The position numbers and the translations under genes are program-made. Shown one piece after another: positions 7,669-15,851 of a DNA stretch of 64,000 bases (within the stretch, counting starts at the first letter, position 1; each line of letters begins with the position of its first letter). The stretch covers positions 1,860,001-1,924,000 of the forward strand of contig NZ_CP040174.1 of NCBI RefSeq assembly GCF_007858535.1. The letters are read 5' to 3'. The notes under the pieces were generated by a model. It saw nothing but the letters and a program-made list of their open reading frames with translations. It did not search any database and was not told the origin of the DNA. This stretch comes from Arthrobacter sp. UKPF54-2. GTDB taxonomy: Bacteria; Actinomycetota; Actinomycetes; Actinomycetales; Micrococcaceae.

Positions 7669-8883
7669 ATGACCACCACACGCCCCGCCGCCTTCAGCCT
7701 CCGCAGCATCGCCGTCCCAGCCTTCGGCCCGGCCTTGCTGTTCAGCATCGGCGAAGGCGCGATCCTGCCCGTGGTGGCCCTCTCAGCCCGGGACCTCGGC
7801 GCCTCGGTGGCCGTCGCGGCGCTGATCGTGACCCTGATCGGGCTGGGCTCGTGGTTCTTCAACCTGCCCGCGTCGCTCATCACCCTGAAGTTCGGCGAGC
7901 GCTGGGCGATCGTCGGCGCGGCCGCCGCGAGCGCCGTCGCCCTCGCTGCCGCCGCCCTGGCACCGCTGGTGCCGGACGGGATCTGGGTGCTGGCCGCGGC
8001 GATGGTGGTGGTGGGCATGGCCGCCAGCGTGTTCAGCCTGGCCCGGCAAAAGTACCTGACGGAGGCGGTCCCGGTGATTGTCCGGGCCCGGGCGCTCTCC
8101 ACCCTGGGCGGGGTCAACCGGATCGGCATCTTCATCGGCCCCTTCATCGGAGCGGCGGTGATGCAGTTCGGCGGTATCAGCGCGGCCTTCTGGGCCGGCG
8201 TGGTGGCGATGGCCGCAGCCGCCGCCCTCTCCGTGACCATCCCCGACCTGGTCGCGGCGCCCGCCCCGGCGGACGGCACCCCGGTCCGGCAGCCCACGCT
8301 GCGCAGCGTCGCCGCCTCCCACGCCGGGGTGTTCCTGAGCGTGGGCATGGGGGTACTGCTGCTCAGCGCGCTGCGTGCCTCCCGCCAGGTGGTGATCCCG
8401 CTCTGGGCCGATCACCTGGGCATGGACGCGACCGGCGCCTCGCTCATCTACGGCATCTCCGGGGCCATCGACATGCTGGTCTTCTACCCGGCCGGCAAAC
8501 TGATGGACCGCAAGGGCCGCCACTGGGTGGCGGTGCCCTCCACGCTGATCATGGGCACGGCCATGCTGCTGATCCCGCTCAGCACCGGATTCGTGGGGCT
8601 GCTGCTCGCCGCGCTCCTGATCGGCTTCGGCAACGGCATCAGCTCCGGGCTGAACATGACCCTCGGCGCCGACTTCTCGCCGGACAACGGCCGCGGCCAG
8701 TTCCTTGGGATCTGGCGGTTCCTGGCCGACGCCGGCGCCACCGGGGGCCCGGTGCTGCTCTCCGGCGTCACGGCCGCCGCCTCCCTGGGCGCCGGGGTGG
8801 GGGCCACCGGCGTGCTGGGCTTCGCCGCTGCCGCGGTCTTCGCCATCACCATCCCCAGGCTCCGGCACCGCCGGAACTACTGA
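7669..8883 (+). CDS. MFS transporter
   Basis: Major facilitator superfamily protein of about 404 residues with 12 predicted hydrophobic segments, split by a central cytoplasmic loop around PAPADGTPVRQPTLRSVA. Charged loop signatures include GGVNRIGIFIGPFIG (helix 5 region) and PAGKLMDRKGRHWV (loop 8-9, the typical D-R-x-G-R motif). Start at 7669 (MTTTRPAAF) is chosen because of the adjacent -10 box; 7645 would add eight residues. It is most like drug or metabolite exporters; no substrate can be inferred. It converges with the PAP2 gene. Confidence 0.8.
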   Translation: MTTTRPAAFSLRSIAVPAFGPALLFSIGEGAILPVVALSARDLGASVAVAALIVTLIGLGSWFFNLPASLITLKFGERWAIVGAAAASAVALAAAALAPLVPDGIWVLAAAMVVVGMAASVFSLARQKYLTEAVPVIVRARALSTLGGVNRIGIFIGPFIGAAVMQFGGISAAFWAGVVAMAAAAALSVTIPDLVAAPAPADGTPVRQPTLRSVAASHAGVFLSVGMGVLLLSALRASRQVVIPLWADHLGMDATGASLIYGISGAIDMLVFYPAGKLMDRKGRHWVAVPSTLIMGTAMLLIPLSTGFVGLLLAALLIGFGNGISSGLNMTLGADFSPDNGRGQFLGIWRFLADAGATGGPVLLSGVTAAASLGAGVGATGVLGFAAAAVFAITIPRLRHRRNY

Positions 8884-8894
8884 CGGGCTGCCGG

Positions 8895-8917
8895 TGCCGG
8901 GCTACCGGTGCCCGGCA
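8895..8917. terminator. Possible hairpin between convergent MFS and PAP2 genes
   Basis: An 8-bp inverted repeat (TGCCGGGC/GCCCGGCA, 7-nt loop) spans the 18-bp gap and the last codons of the minus-strand gene. There is no U tract, so it is only a candidate bidirectional terminator. Confidence 0.3.
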
Positions 8918-9873
8918 TCCCGGCGTCGTGCGGCATGGCCGAACAACCACACCAGGGCGACGGTGGCGAGGTAGCCGGTAATGACGATCAGCGAGGTGCC
9001 CGCCCAGAAGTAGTTGGTGGTGCTGCCTTCCTGGCCCGGCCCCGGCGCGATCTTCAGCAGCGAGTAGGCGGCCACGGCGGCGGAGGCGAGCCCCGCCAGC
9101 ACCGGGACGGCGACCCACAGGCGGGCGGACGCCCAGTGGCTGTTGTAGCCTTCCCAGACATTCCAGCGGCGTCCGGTGCGCATAATCAGCCAGCCCGCGG
9201 GAAGCGTGAAAGCACCCACCACCAGGAACGCCGCCACCACGTCGGCGGGCCGGTGCCACTGGTTGATGAGCGTGGACACCCCGGTGGCGACGGCGAAGCT
9301 GCCGCCCAGGAACCCGGCCAGCGGCCGCCAGCGCGGCGACACCATCAGGAACACCGCGGCCGCGGCCGAGGCGGCCAGTGTGGTGTGGCCGGAGGGGAGT
9401 GAATTGAGCTCCAAGGTTTCGATGCCGCGGAATGGCCGGACCGGGACCAGGTCCTTGAGGACCTGGGTGGCGACGTTGGCGCCAGCGGCCGCCGCCACGG
9501 CGATGCCGGCGGCCCTCCAGCGGCGGCGGGCCACCGTCACGAACAGGACTACCAGCGACGCGATCAGCACGGACAGGGCCGGGAGCCAGTCCAGGAGCTT
9601 GTTGCTGGCCTTGCCGGCGGCGCCGTGGATTTCGACGGCCTCGACCAGAGCCGATTCGTCGATGAACTGACCGGTGGTGGTGCGCACAAAGAAGTAATAG
9701 GTGGCGGCGAGGGCGGCGGCACAGCCAAGGGTGGCCAGCAGGAAGAGGAATCCGGTGGCCCTGCCGGGACCGGGGGGTTCCGGGGCCGGCGGCGCCGGGG
9801 CGCGTCCGGGGGAGCGGTCCCCCCGGGTGCCGGGGGCCGCCTGCCAGCTGCTGCGTTCCTGCCGAAAACTCAT
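8902..9873 (-). CDS. PAP2-family membrane phosphatase
   Basis: Integral membrane type 2 phosphatidic acid phosphatase-like protein. The three-part active-site signature is present: KDLVPVRP (K-x5-RP) near residue 140, SLPSGHTT (P-SGH) near 165, and QWHRPADVV (H-x3-D) near 215. The arginine that usually begins motif 3 (S-R-x5-H) is not obvious: the segment reads STLINQWHRPAD. Six or more hydrophobic helices and a Pro-rich cytoplasmic N-terminus are seen. Such enzymes act on undecaprenyl or other lipid phosphates. ATG 9873 is used; a GTG at 9891 would add six residues. A TATAAC (9875-9880) sits right at the ATG and leaves the start uncertain. Confidence 0.78.
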   Translation of the reverse strand: MSFRQERSSWQAAPGTRGDRSPGRAPAPPAPEPPGPGRATGFLFLLATLGCAAALAATYYFFVRTTTGQFIDESALVEAVEIHGAAGKASNKLLDWLPALSVLIASLVVLFVTVARRRWRAAGIAVAAAAGANVATQVLKDLVPVRPFRGIETLELNSLPSGHTTLAASAAAAVFLMVSPRWRPLAGFLGGSFAVATGVSTLINQWHRPADVVAAFLVVGAFTLPAGWLIMRTGRRWNVWEGYNSHWASARLWVAVPVLAGLASAAVAAYSLLKIAPGPGQEGSTTNYFWAGTSLIVITGYLATVALVWLFGHAARRRDAGHR

Positions 9874-9969
9874 CGTTATACAGGTTCCCACAGAACGCTA
9901 GGAGCCACCTGAAGGGCCCGGGGCGCCGGCAGGATTGACCCGCGCCGCGAACCGGACCAGAGTCGTCCC

Positions 9970-11346
9970 ATGAGCAACCTGGAGCGCGGCACCGACGCAG
10001 CGGCCGCAGCGGCACGGCACCCGGACCCAGCCTTCCCCCGCTTCCATCCAAGGCCGGCGCAGGGCTGGATCAACGATCCCAACGGCCTGTGCTACGTCGG
10101 CGGCAGATACCACGTGTTCTTCCAGTACAACCCTGATTCGGCGCGGCACGACCGGATCTGCTGGGGCCACCTGAGCTCCCCGGACCTGCTCCGCTGGGAG
10201 GAGCACCCGGTCGCGCTCCGGCCCCAGCCCGGCGGCCCGGACGCGCTGGGCTGCTGGACCGGCGTCGTGACGGACGACGGCGGCGTGCCCACCGCGGCGT
10301 ATTCGGGCGTCAGCGCCGCGGGCGGGCATTCCCAGGTGGTCCTGGCCCGGGGATCCCGCGGCCTTACGGAGTGGCGGCAGGAAGGGCAGGTGGCTGCCCC
10401 GTTCCCCGCGGACCCCCACGTCACGGCGGTGCGCGACCCCTATCTCTTCACCTTCCACGGCCGGCGGTACGCCGTGCAGGGGGCGGGCCTGGCGTCCGGT
10501 CACGCGGCCGTGCTGCTCTACCGCGCCGACAAGCTGGACGACTGGCGCTACGAAGGCATCTGGTTCACCACCGAGGACGCCCTGGCGGCGCGGCACCTTC
10601 CGGCGGAGATCTGGGAGTGTCCGCAGCTGGTCCGTGTTCCGGACTCCTCCGGCGCGGAGACCTGTTTGCTGATGGCCTCCCTCTGGCTCGCCTCGGACTA
10701 CCACCACCACCCCAACGGCGTGGGCTACCTGCTGGGTTCGCTCGCCGAGGACCCCGTCACCGGGCTGCCGGTCTTCACCCCGGCGAAGGGCGGCAAGGCG
10801 GACCTGGGCCCGGACTTCTATGCGCCGCAAATCCTGTCCCTGCCGGACCGTGCACTGCTGTGGGGCTGGTCGAACGAGGTGTCGGGGCTGGACGGGCGCG
10901 CCGGCCGCGGGCAGGAGCAGACAGACGCCGCCGGTTGGGCCGGGCTGTTGACCTTCCCCCGGCAACTGGCGGTGCACGGCGGGAGCCTCGCCGTCAAGCC
11001 GGCATCGGAGCTGCGCGGGTACCGGGGCACGCCGCGCGCCAAGGGCGCCGCCGGAACCCTGCACCTGCCGGGGTGGACCGCCGAGGCGGTGGTCACCGGC
11101 GGGGAGGGCAGGTTCCGGCTGGTCCTGGCGTCCGCGGCGCAGTCCCGCCCGGTCTTCGCGGACACCGTGGCCGGCGGCGACGAACTGAGCATTTTCGTGG
11201 ACGGCTCGATTGTGGAGGTCTACCGCCACGGCTCGGTGCCGGCGACGCTGCGCGCCTACCCGGAGCCCGGTGAACAGTGGCGCCTGGAACTGCCGCACGG
11301 CGCGGCGGCCGACGTCTGGGAGCTCCGGCAGCCGGCGACCACGTAG
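9970..11346 (+). CDS. Glycoside hydrolase family 32 enzyme (sucrose-6-phosphate hydrolase / beta-fructosidase)
   Basis: GH32 hydrolase cleaving beta-fructosyl linkages. All three catalytic motifs are visible: WINDPNG (nucleophile Asp, residue ~37), RDPYLF (transition-state Asp, ~156) and EIWECPQL (acid/base Glu, ~215). A C-terminal beta-sandwich includes IFVDGSIVEVY, typical of family 32. No signal peptide is seen, so it is probably cytoplasmic and acts on imported sucrose, sucrose-6-phosphate or short fructans. The length (458 aa) is usual. It is a lone gene, divergent from the PAP2 gene; no sugar transporter adjoins it. Confidence 0.88.
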   Translation: MSNLERGTDAAAAAARHPDPAFPRFHPRPAQGWINDPNGLCYVGGRYHVFFQYNPDSARHDRICWGHLSSPDLLRWEEHPVALRPQPGGPDALGCWTGVVTDDGGVPTAAYSGVSAAGGHSQVVLARGSRGLTEWRQEGQVAAPFPADPHVTAVRDPYLFTFHGRRYAVQGAGLASGHAAVLLYRADKLDDWRYEGIWFTTEDALAARHLPAEIWECPQLVRVPDSSGAETCLLMASLWLASDYHHHPNGVGYLLGSLAEDPVTGLPVFTPAKGGKADLGPDFYAPQILSLPDRALLWGWSNEVSGLDGRAGRGQEQTDAAGWAGLLTFPRQLAVHGGSLAVKPASELRGYRGTPRAKGAAGTLHLPGWTAEAVVTGGEGRFRLVLASAAQSRPVFADTVAGGDELSIFVDGSIVEVYRHGSVPATLRAYPEPGEQWRLELPHGAAADVWELRQPATT

Positions 11347-11533
11347 CGCCGCCGCCCAAGACAAGTAGCGGCTACCCGTGCCCGGCCCGGGGCGGCGTCC
11401 CTAGACTCGCAGAACCGGTGTGGCTGATCCCGCCGGAAGCTCCTTGGGCGGGGCCGATGCAGACGAGTGTCCTAAACCGGGAGCTCACCCCCAGTCGACG
11501 TCGGCCCGCCCAAGGCCTCACCCTCAGCGCCGG

Positions 11534-11539
11534 TAGAGT
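11534..11539 (+). promoter_or_regulatory. -10 box (TAGAGT) for menC
   Basis: TAGAGT lies 6 nt before the menC ATG (11546), with no Shine-Dalgarno between them; a leaderless start is likely. Confidence 0.5.
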
Positions 11540-11545
11540 ACATCC

Positions 11546-12574
11546 ATGCCCACCAGTGCCGACACCCCTCCCGCTCCCGGCCTGAACCCCGGGGGAGTGG
11601 ACGAACTCCTTGACGTGGCCCGGGTAGTCAGCCTGCCGATGCGGGTGAAGTTCCGCGGCATCACCCGGCGCGAGGCACTGCTGCTGCCCGGCCCGCTCGG
11701 CTGGGGCGAGTTCTGCCCCTTCCCCGAATACGGCGACGCCGAGGCGGCCCGCTGGCTGGCCGCCGCTATCGAGGCCGGCTGGCAGGGCTTCCCCGAACCC
11801 CGGCGGACCTCTGTCCCGGTCAACGCCACGGTTCCCGCGGTTGCGCCGGAGCGGGTGCCGGAGATCCTGACCCGCTTCGGCCGCGTGGACGCGGTAAAGG
11901 TCAAGGTTGCCGAGCCCGGCCAGACGCTGGAGCACGACGCCGCCCGGGTCGCAGCCGTCCGCGCCGCGCTGCCGGACGCCGCGATCAGGGTCGACGCCAA
12001 CGGCGGCTGGGACGTGCCGGACGCCGTCGAGTCACTGACCCGGCTGGCCGCCGTCGGGCTCGAATACGCCGAGCAGCCGGTGCCGGACATCGCGGGCCTC
12101 GCCGAGGTTCGACACCGGCTGCGGGCCGCCGGCGTGCCTGTGCTGATCGCCGCGGACGAAAGCGTCCGCAAGGAGGCTGATCCCCTGAAAGTGGCGCGCG
12201 CCGGCGCCGCTGACCTGATTGTGGTGAAGGTGGCGCCCCTTGGCGGCGTGCGGCGGGCACTGGAGATCGTGGCACAGGCCGGCCTGCCCGCCGTCGTCAG
12301 TTCCGCCCTGGACACCTCCGTGGGCATCCGCGCCGGGCTGGCGCTCGCCGCGGCCCTGCCCGAACTGCCCTACGCGTGCGGGCTCGGCACGGTCTCGCTG
12401 CTCGACGCCGATGTCACCCGGGATTCCCTGGTCCCCGACGACGGCGCCATCCGGCTCCGCAACGTCGCCGTCGACCCCGAACTGCTGGCCGAACATGCGG
12501 CCCCGCCGGAGCGCAGGGACTGGTGGCTGCACCGGCTCCGGCGGGTCTACGGCGAGCTCGCAGCAACGCGCTAA
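11546..12574 (+). CDS. menC: o-Succinylbenzoate synthase
   Basis: Enolase-superfamily enzyme dehydrating SHCHC to o-succinylbenzoate in menaquinone synthesis. Metal ligands and catalytic lysines sit in the usual order: VKVKV (K-x-K, residue ~115), RVDANGGW (first Asp), EYAEQPVP (Glu), IAADESV (Asp), and VVKVAPLGG (second catalytic Lys). The length of 342 aa fits the actinobacterial MenC subgroup. Other menaquinone genes follow at 19.8, 24.4 and 25.8-27.9 kb, but menB, menE and menA are not in the window. It appears monocistronic and converges with the signal peptidase-LamG gene. Confidence 0.9.
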   Translation: MPTSADTPPAPGLNPGGVDELLDVARVVSLPMRVKFRGITRREALLLPGPLGWGEFCPFPEYGDAEAARWLAAAIEAGWQGFPEPRRTSVPVNATVPAVAPERVPEILTRFGRVDAVKVKVAEPGQTLEHDAARVAAVRAALPDAAIRVDANGGWDVPDAVESLTRLAAVGLEYAEQPVPDIAGLAEVRHRLRAAGVPVLIAADESVRKEADPLKVARAGAADLIVVKVAPLGGVRRALEIVAQAGLPAVVSSALDTSVGIRAGLALAAALPELPYACGLGTVSLLDADVTRDSLVPDDGAIRLRNVAVDPELLAEHAAPPERRDWWLHRLRRVYGELAATR

Positions 12575-12607
12575 GGCTTTCGCCCTTTCAATGGCGCGAG
12601 CCGCGGG

Positions 12608-14311
12608 TCAGCGGCCGGCCGCGTACAGGGCTCCAACCTGAGATTGGGTCAGCACCGTCGGGTAGACGGCGGCGTTGTCGATGCTGCCCCGGAAAATCGT
12701 GTTCTCGGCGGCCCCGGGCCATTCGCGGTTCTTGTCGAAGTCCATGCTGTCGTAGCCGACCCGCCAGTAGCCGTCGTAGGTGCGCTCGGCGACCAGACGC
12801 GGGTTGTCGGCCTTCGGGACGCCGTCGATGTAGAGCACCGATCCGGCAGGACCGGAGGTGGCCGTGGCGAGGTGCCAGCGGCCGTCGTTGTAGCTGGTCT
12901 GAGTGGTGAGGCCGGCGGCCTTGTACTGCTGGCTGTTCCCGTTGCGGGTGGCGACGCCGAACCCGACCCCTCCGTTGTCGGTGAGGTACAAGTGCCGGTC
13001 AGTGAGTGTTGACGTTCCGGTCTGTGTGTTGCCGAACCCGAGCAGGCGCCCTCCGGAGGTGGCCCCTGGCGTGGTCTTGAACCAGACAGAGACACTGAAT
13101 GTCTCCGGGGCGCTGGCCAGCAGACGGGTGCTGACCATTCCTGCGGCACTGCCGAACGCCAGGGCGGGGCTGTCTCCCGCGCAGGATCCGGCGGTGCGTC
13201 GGACGGCGCCGGAGAGGATGCCGTCATTTCCGGTCCGGCTGCCGTCCTCGGCCGCCGGTCCGGACGCCTCATTGAAGCCGAAGAACAGCGCGGGGTTGTC
13301 CTGGGCGGGGCGGAACAGGCAGTCGTAGGAGCTTGCGGCGGCAAAGGTGCCGGCCTGGGCTGGCGTTGCGGCGGAGAACGCAGCGTGGGCCGGAGCCGCC
13401 AGCAACAGCTGCGGGGTGACGAGGACCGGAAGTGAGGCCAGGCAGAGCAGGGTGCGGACGGCGGTGGCCCGTCGCGCCGCAGTCCGGGCACGCCGCCGGA
13501 TGGCCCGGCGGGTGGCGGGGAGGTGCCGGTGTTGCGACTGCCTCGGGGCGCCGCCGGCAACGGGCGCGGCGGGCGCTCCGCCGTCGTGCCGGCCTGCGCT
13601 GGAACCGGCGGCTGCGGCCACCGTCAGCGCTGAGATTCCGGCGAACAGGGCGGCGAGATTGGCCCAGTTCTTTTCGGCGAACCACACCACCGGGAGCCCG
13701 ACGTAGGGGACCCTGAGAACTGCCACGCCGCGGACCGCTTCGGGTGCCACGGGGGAAGAATCATTGGCCGCGTTGGCGTCGCCGCGCAGGATGAGCTTGC
13801 CGTCCGGGGTGTCCTGAACGTAGCGGTGCAGCCGCAGCCTCCCTGCATGGTCCGGGTCATCGACCAGCAGGACATGGCCCAAAGCGGCCGTTCCGGTGGG
13901 GATGGGCCGGGCGATGAGCACGTCACCGGCTGATATCCGGGGTTCCATGGACCCCGTCATCACAGTGGTGGGAATCCAGCCAAGGGCGAAGGGGAGCAAC
14001 GCCCAGGCCAGCATCCCGAGGAGGGCGAAGAGTATGGATTGCGCCGCGAAGGTGACGGCGAGGCGGACGGGCCCAACGACGGCGGCCTCCGGGCCGCCGT
14101 CGTTCGGTGCTGCGGGGACAGCCGCAGCTGCCGGGCTGGTCTCGGGGGAAGCGACGGAATAACCGTGGATCCTGGGGGCGGCTGCATGCACCCGGTGCCG
14201 GAGACCGGGGGTGTGGGGGGTACTGCTTTCCGGAGTTCCGCCGATGGTGCCGCGGGACGTCCGGGCAGCACGGTCCCCGGACGTCGCGGGCAGTCGGCTC
14301 GGTCCGGGCAT
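12608..14311 (-). CDS. SipW-type signal peptidase I fused to a LamG domain
   Basis: A 567-aa fusion. Residues ~83-111 form a transmembrane helix, followed by the catalytic site MTGSMEP (Ser121) and GDVLIARP. RLHRYV (His162) replaces the bacterial Lys, as in the SipW/archaeal/ER Ser-His class. A second helix lies at ~208-236. After an Arg-rich linker (~260-285) comes a third hydrophobic segment ending AAPAHAAFSA (~287-314), which looks like a signal-peptidase substrate, then a LamG/concanavalin-like domain (~340-567, with SVSVWFKT and WRVGYD). The start at 14311 lies 4 nt after the stop of the camelysin-like gene, so the two form one transcription unit. I infer that the peptidase processes that partner and possibly itself. 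The start lacks a clear SD. Confidence 0.75.
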   Translation of the reverse strand: MPGPSRLPATSGDRAARTSRGTIGGTPESSTPHTPGLRHRVHAAAPRIHGYSVASPETSPAAAAVPAAPNDGGPEAAVVGPVRLAVTFAAQSILFALLGMLAWALLPFALGWIPTTVMTGSMEPRISAGDVLIARPIPTGTAALGHVLLVDDPDHAGRLRLHRYVQDTPDGKLILRGDANAANDSSPVAPEAVRGVAVLRVPYVGLPVVWFAEKNWANLAALFAGISALTVAAAAGSSAGRHDGGAPAAPVAGGAPRQSQHRHLPATRRAIRRRARTAARRATAVRTLLCLASLPVLVTPQLLLAAPAHAAFSAATPAQAGTFAAASSYDCLFRPAQDNPALFFGFNEASGPAAEDGSRTGNDGILSGAVRRTAGSCAGDSPALAFGSAAGMVSTRLLASAPETFSVSVWFKTTPGATSGGRLLGFGNTQTGTSTLTDRHLYLTDNGGVGFGVATRNGNSQQYKAAGLTTQTSYNDGRWHLATATSGPAGSVLYIDGVPKADNPRLVAERTYDGYWRVGYDSMDFDKNREWPGAAENTIFRGSIDNAAVYPTVLTQSQVGALYAAGR

Positions 14312-14315
14312 CGGC

Positions 14316-14924
14316 TTAGCTGTTCTGTGCTTCCCAGGTGAAGCCGACGGCAGCGGTGCCGCCCTGGGTGCTGTTCGGGGCCTCGGGCTTGACCGTGTAC
14401 GTGATCTGGTAAGTGCGGGTCTCAGCGCTCGCACCCTTGGTGACCCAGCTGCCGACGCCCGAGGAGAAACCGGTGTTCTTGGTGCCGAAAGCTGCGACAG
14501 TGCCAGCGAAAGCCGGCGTCGCGGGCGTCGACGCCGTGAAGCCCTCGCACGCGCTGTTCCCGCCCGTTCCTTCGTAGATGGCCAGATCGATGTAGGAAGC
14601 GAGGTCCTTCGCGTCGTTAGTGAAGCCCTTCGCGTAGAGCTTTACGGTGGAGGCCAGGGAGCCACTGGAGGTGACGGTGATGCACTTGGAAGCGGTGGAG
14701 CCCGGCTTCAGGTTCTCGGCCGCGAATGTTGCGGTGCCGGTGTTCTTGTCTGCGGTGCTGGAGATGGCCACGGTGCCGCTCTTCCAGCTGTTCGCGGCGC
14801 TCTCGGTGGTGGCGCTGAAGGCGGAGTAGGAGGCCTGGGACACGGCGACGCCGCTCACCAGGAGTGCTGCGGGCACTGCTGCCCATTTGGCCCAAGTGGC
14901 CGTGCGTGCTGAGACCTTTGCCAT
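14316..14924 (-). CDS. Camelysin/TasA-like surface protein with SipW-dependent signal peptide
   Basis: Small exported protein of 202 aa. The N-terminus (MAKVSARTATWAKW, then a hydrophobic core AAVPAALLVSGVAVSQASYS) and the mature start AFSATTESAANSWKSGTVAI are those of SipW-type substrates of the TasA/CalY family, which form biofilm fibres or metalloprotease-like surface proteins in Firmicutes. A beta-rich body with one pair of cysteines (SKCITV, SACEGF) follows. The start at 14924 has AGGAG 7 nt upstream on the minus strand. It is directly followed (4 nt) by the SipW-like peptidase gene, its likely maturase. Family membership is moderately sure; fibre formation is not shown. Confidence 0.72.
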   Translation of the reverse strand: MAKVSARTATWAKWAAVPAALLVSGVAVSQASYSAFSATTESAANSWKSGTVAISSTADKNTGTATFAAENLKPGSTASKCITVTSSGSLASTVKLYAKGFTNDAKDLASYIDLAIYEGTGGNSACEGFTASTPATPAFAGTVAAFGTKNTGFSSGVGSWVTKGASAETRTYQITYTVKPEAPNSTQGGTAAVGFTWEAQNS

Positions 14925-15021
14925 GACTAACTCCTGGTGGTGTATGGGGCCCCCGCCCCGGATGAGACCTAGCACAGGCCCCCTGAGCGGAACCTGTTGA
15001 GAAAAAAGTACACTGAAGTGA

Positions 15022-15107
15022 CTTGATAATCAAGCTAACGAATAATCTTCCTTGTTCTTGACGCCAAAAAACTGCGGATTTCCGGGTTTTTTGGGGAGTT
15101 AGCTTGA
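15022..15107. promoter_or_regulatory. Candidate MarR operator region in the divergent promoter
   Basis: CTTGATAATCAAG (15022-15034) is a perfect 13-bp palindrome of the TTG-N5-CAA kind often bound by MarR proteins. A 10-bp inverted repeat (TCAAGCTAAC at 15030-15039, GTTAGCTTGA at 15098-15107) overlaps it. The stretch is unusually AT-rich for this genome and lies between the divergent camelysin-like and marR genes. Confidence 0.5.
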
Positions 15108-15219
15108 AAATAAAGTAGATCTCGAACCGGTTTGCGCGTCTCTTCGGGGCACAGTTAAGGGCAGTGCGCATATGATGAATTGCCCGCACACTGCAGGGCA
15201 CATTTACTAGGAGCTAGAC

Positions 15220-15705
15220 ATGACAGACCAGGCGGAGGGACCGGCGGGGGACAAGGACGTGCTGTTGCGGATCACGCAGGGCCTGCGCCGGGTCGACGTG
15301 GGGACGTACGCCCTCCGGATCCGGCTGGCCGAGAAGCTGGGCATCGGCACCATCGATATCAACGCGATGGCCTTTGTCGGCGAAGTCGACGGCATGACGC
15401 CGAAGGCGCTCGGCCATCTGCTGAACATCACCACCGGATCCGTGACGGCCATGGTGGACCGCCTGGAATCCAAGGGATTCATGGTCCGCAAGCCCAACCC
15501 CACCGACCGGCGCAGCGTGCTCCTGCACCTGAGCCCGGCCGGGACCCACGCCATGCAATGGGCCACCGAGCACTTCGCCGACGCCGCAGCCGCCGTCCTC
15601 GACGGTGCGCCGGAAGAGAGCATCTCCGACGTCGCCGGCTTCCTCGAAGGAATCGGGCAGCGGCTGCTTGCGGCCGCCAGCGCGCCGGAGCAGCCGCGGG
15701 GCTGA
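15220..15705 (+). CDS. MarR family transcriptional regulator
   Basis: A 161-aa winged-helix protein. The HTH is at residues ~48-75 (MTPKALGHLLNITTGSVTAM) and the wing is DRLESKGFMVRKPNPTDRRS, the classical MarR D-x-R-[S] pattern. AGGAG precedes the ATG by 7 nt. It is divergent from the camelysin-like/signal peptidase pair across an AT-rich region with palindromes, so autoregulation and control of that pair are plausible. The ligand is unknown. Confidence 0.87.
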   Translation: MTDQAEGPAGDKDVLLRITQGLRRVDVGTYALRIRLAEKLGIGTIDINAMAFVGEVDGMTPKALGHLLNITTGSVTAMVDRLESKGFMVRKPNPTDRRSVLLHLSPAGTHAMQWATEHFADAAAAVLDGAPEESISDVAGFLEGIGQRLLAAASAPEQPRG

Positions 15706-15759
15706 GGGCCCCCTCGTGCCGTCCTCGCAGCAGGCACTCCCGCACCACCCTCCCCTTGA

Positions 15760-15777
15760 GTTAACCGGAACTTCACC
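15760..15777 (+). promoter_or_regulatory. Candidate PHO box upstream of phoX
   Basis: GTTAACC (15760-15766) and CTTCACC (15771-15777) are two 7-bp units with an 11-nt period. This matches the layout of actinobacterial PhoP boxes (direct repeats of GTTCACC every 11 nt), 75-92 bp before the phoX start. Only two units are clear. Confidence 0.45.
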
Positions 15778-15851
15778 GGCAGGACCGCTCCGCGTAGTCC
15801 GCCGCTGGCAGGGTGGCGGGGACGCATCCCCTGCCTTGGAAGGTCTCTCCC

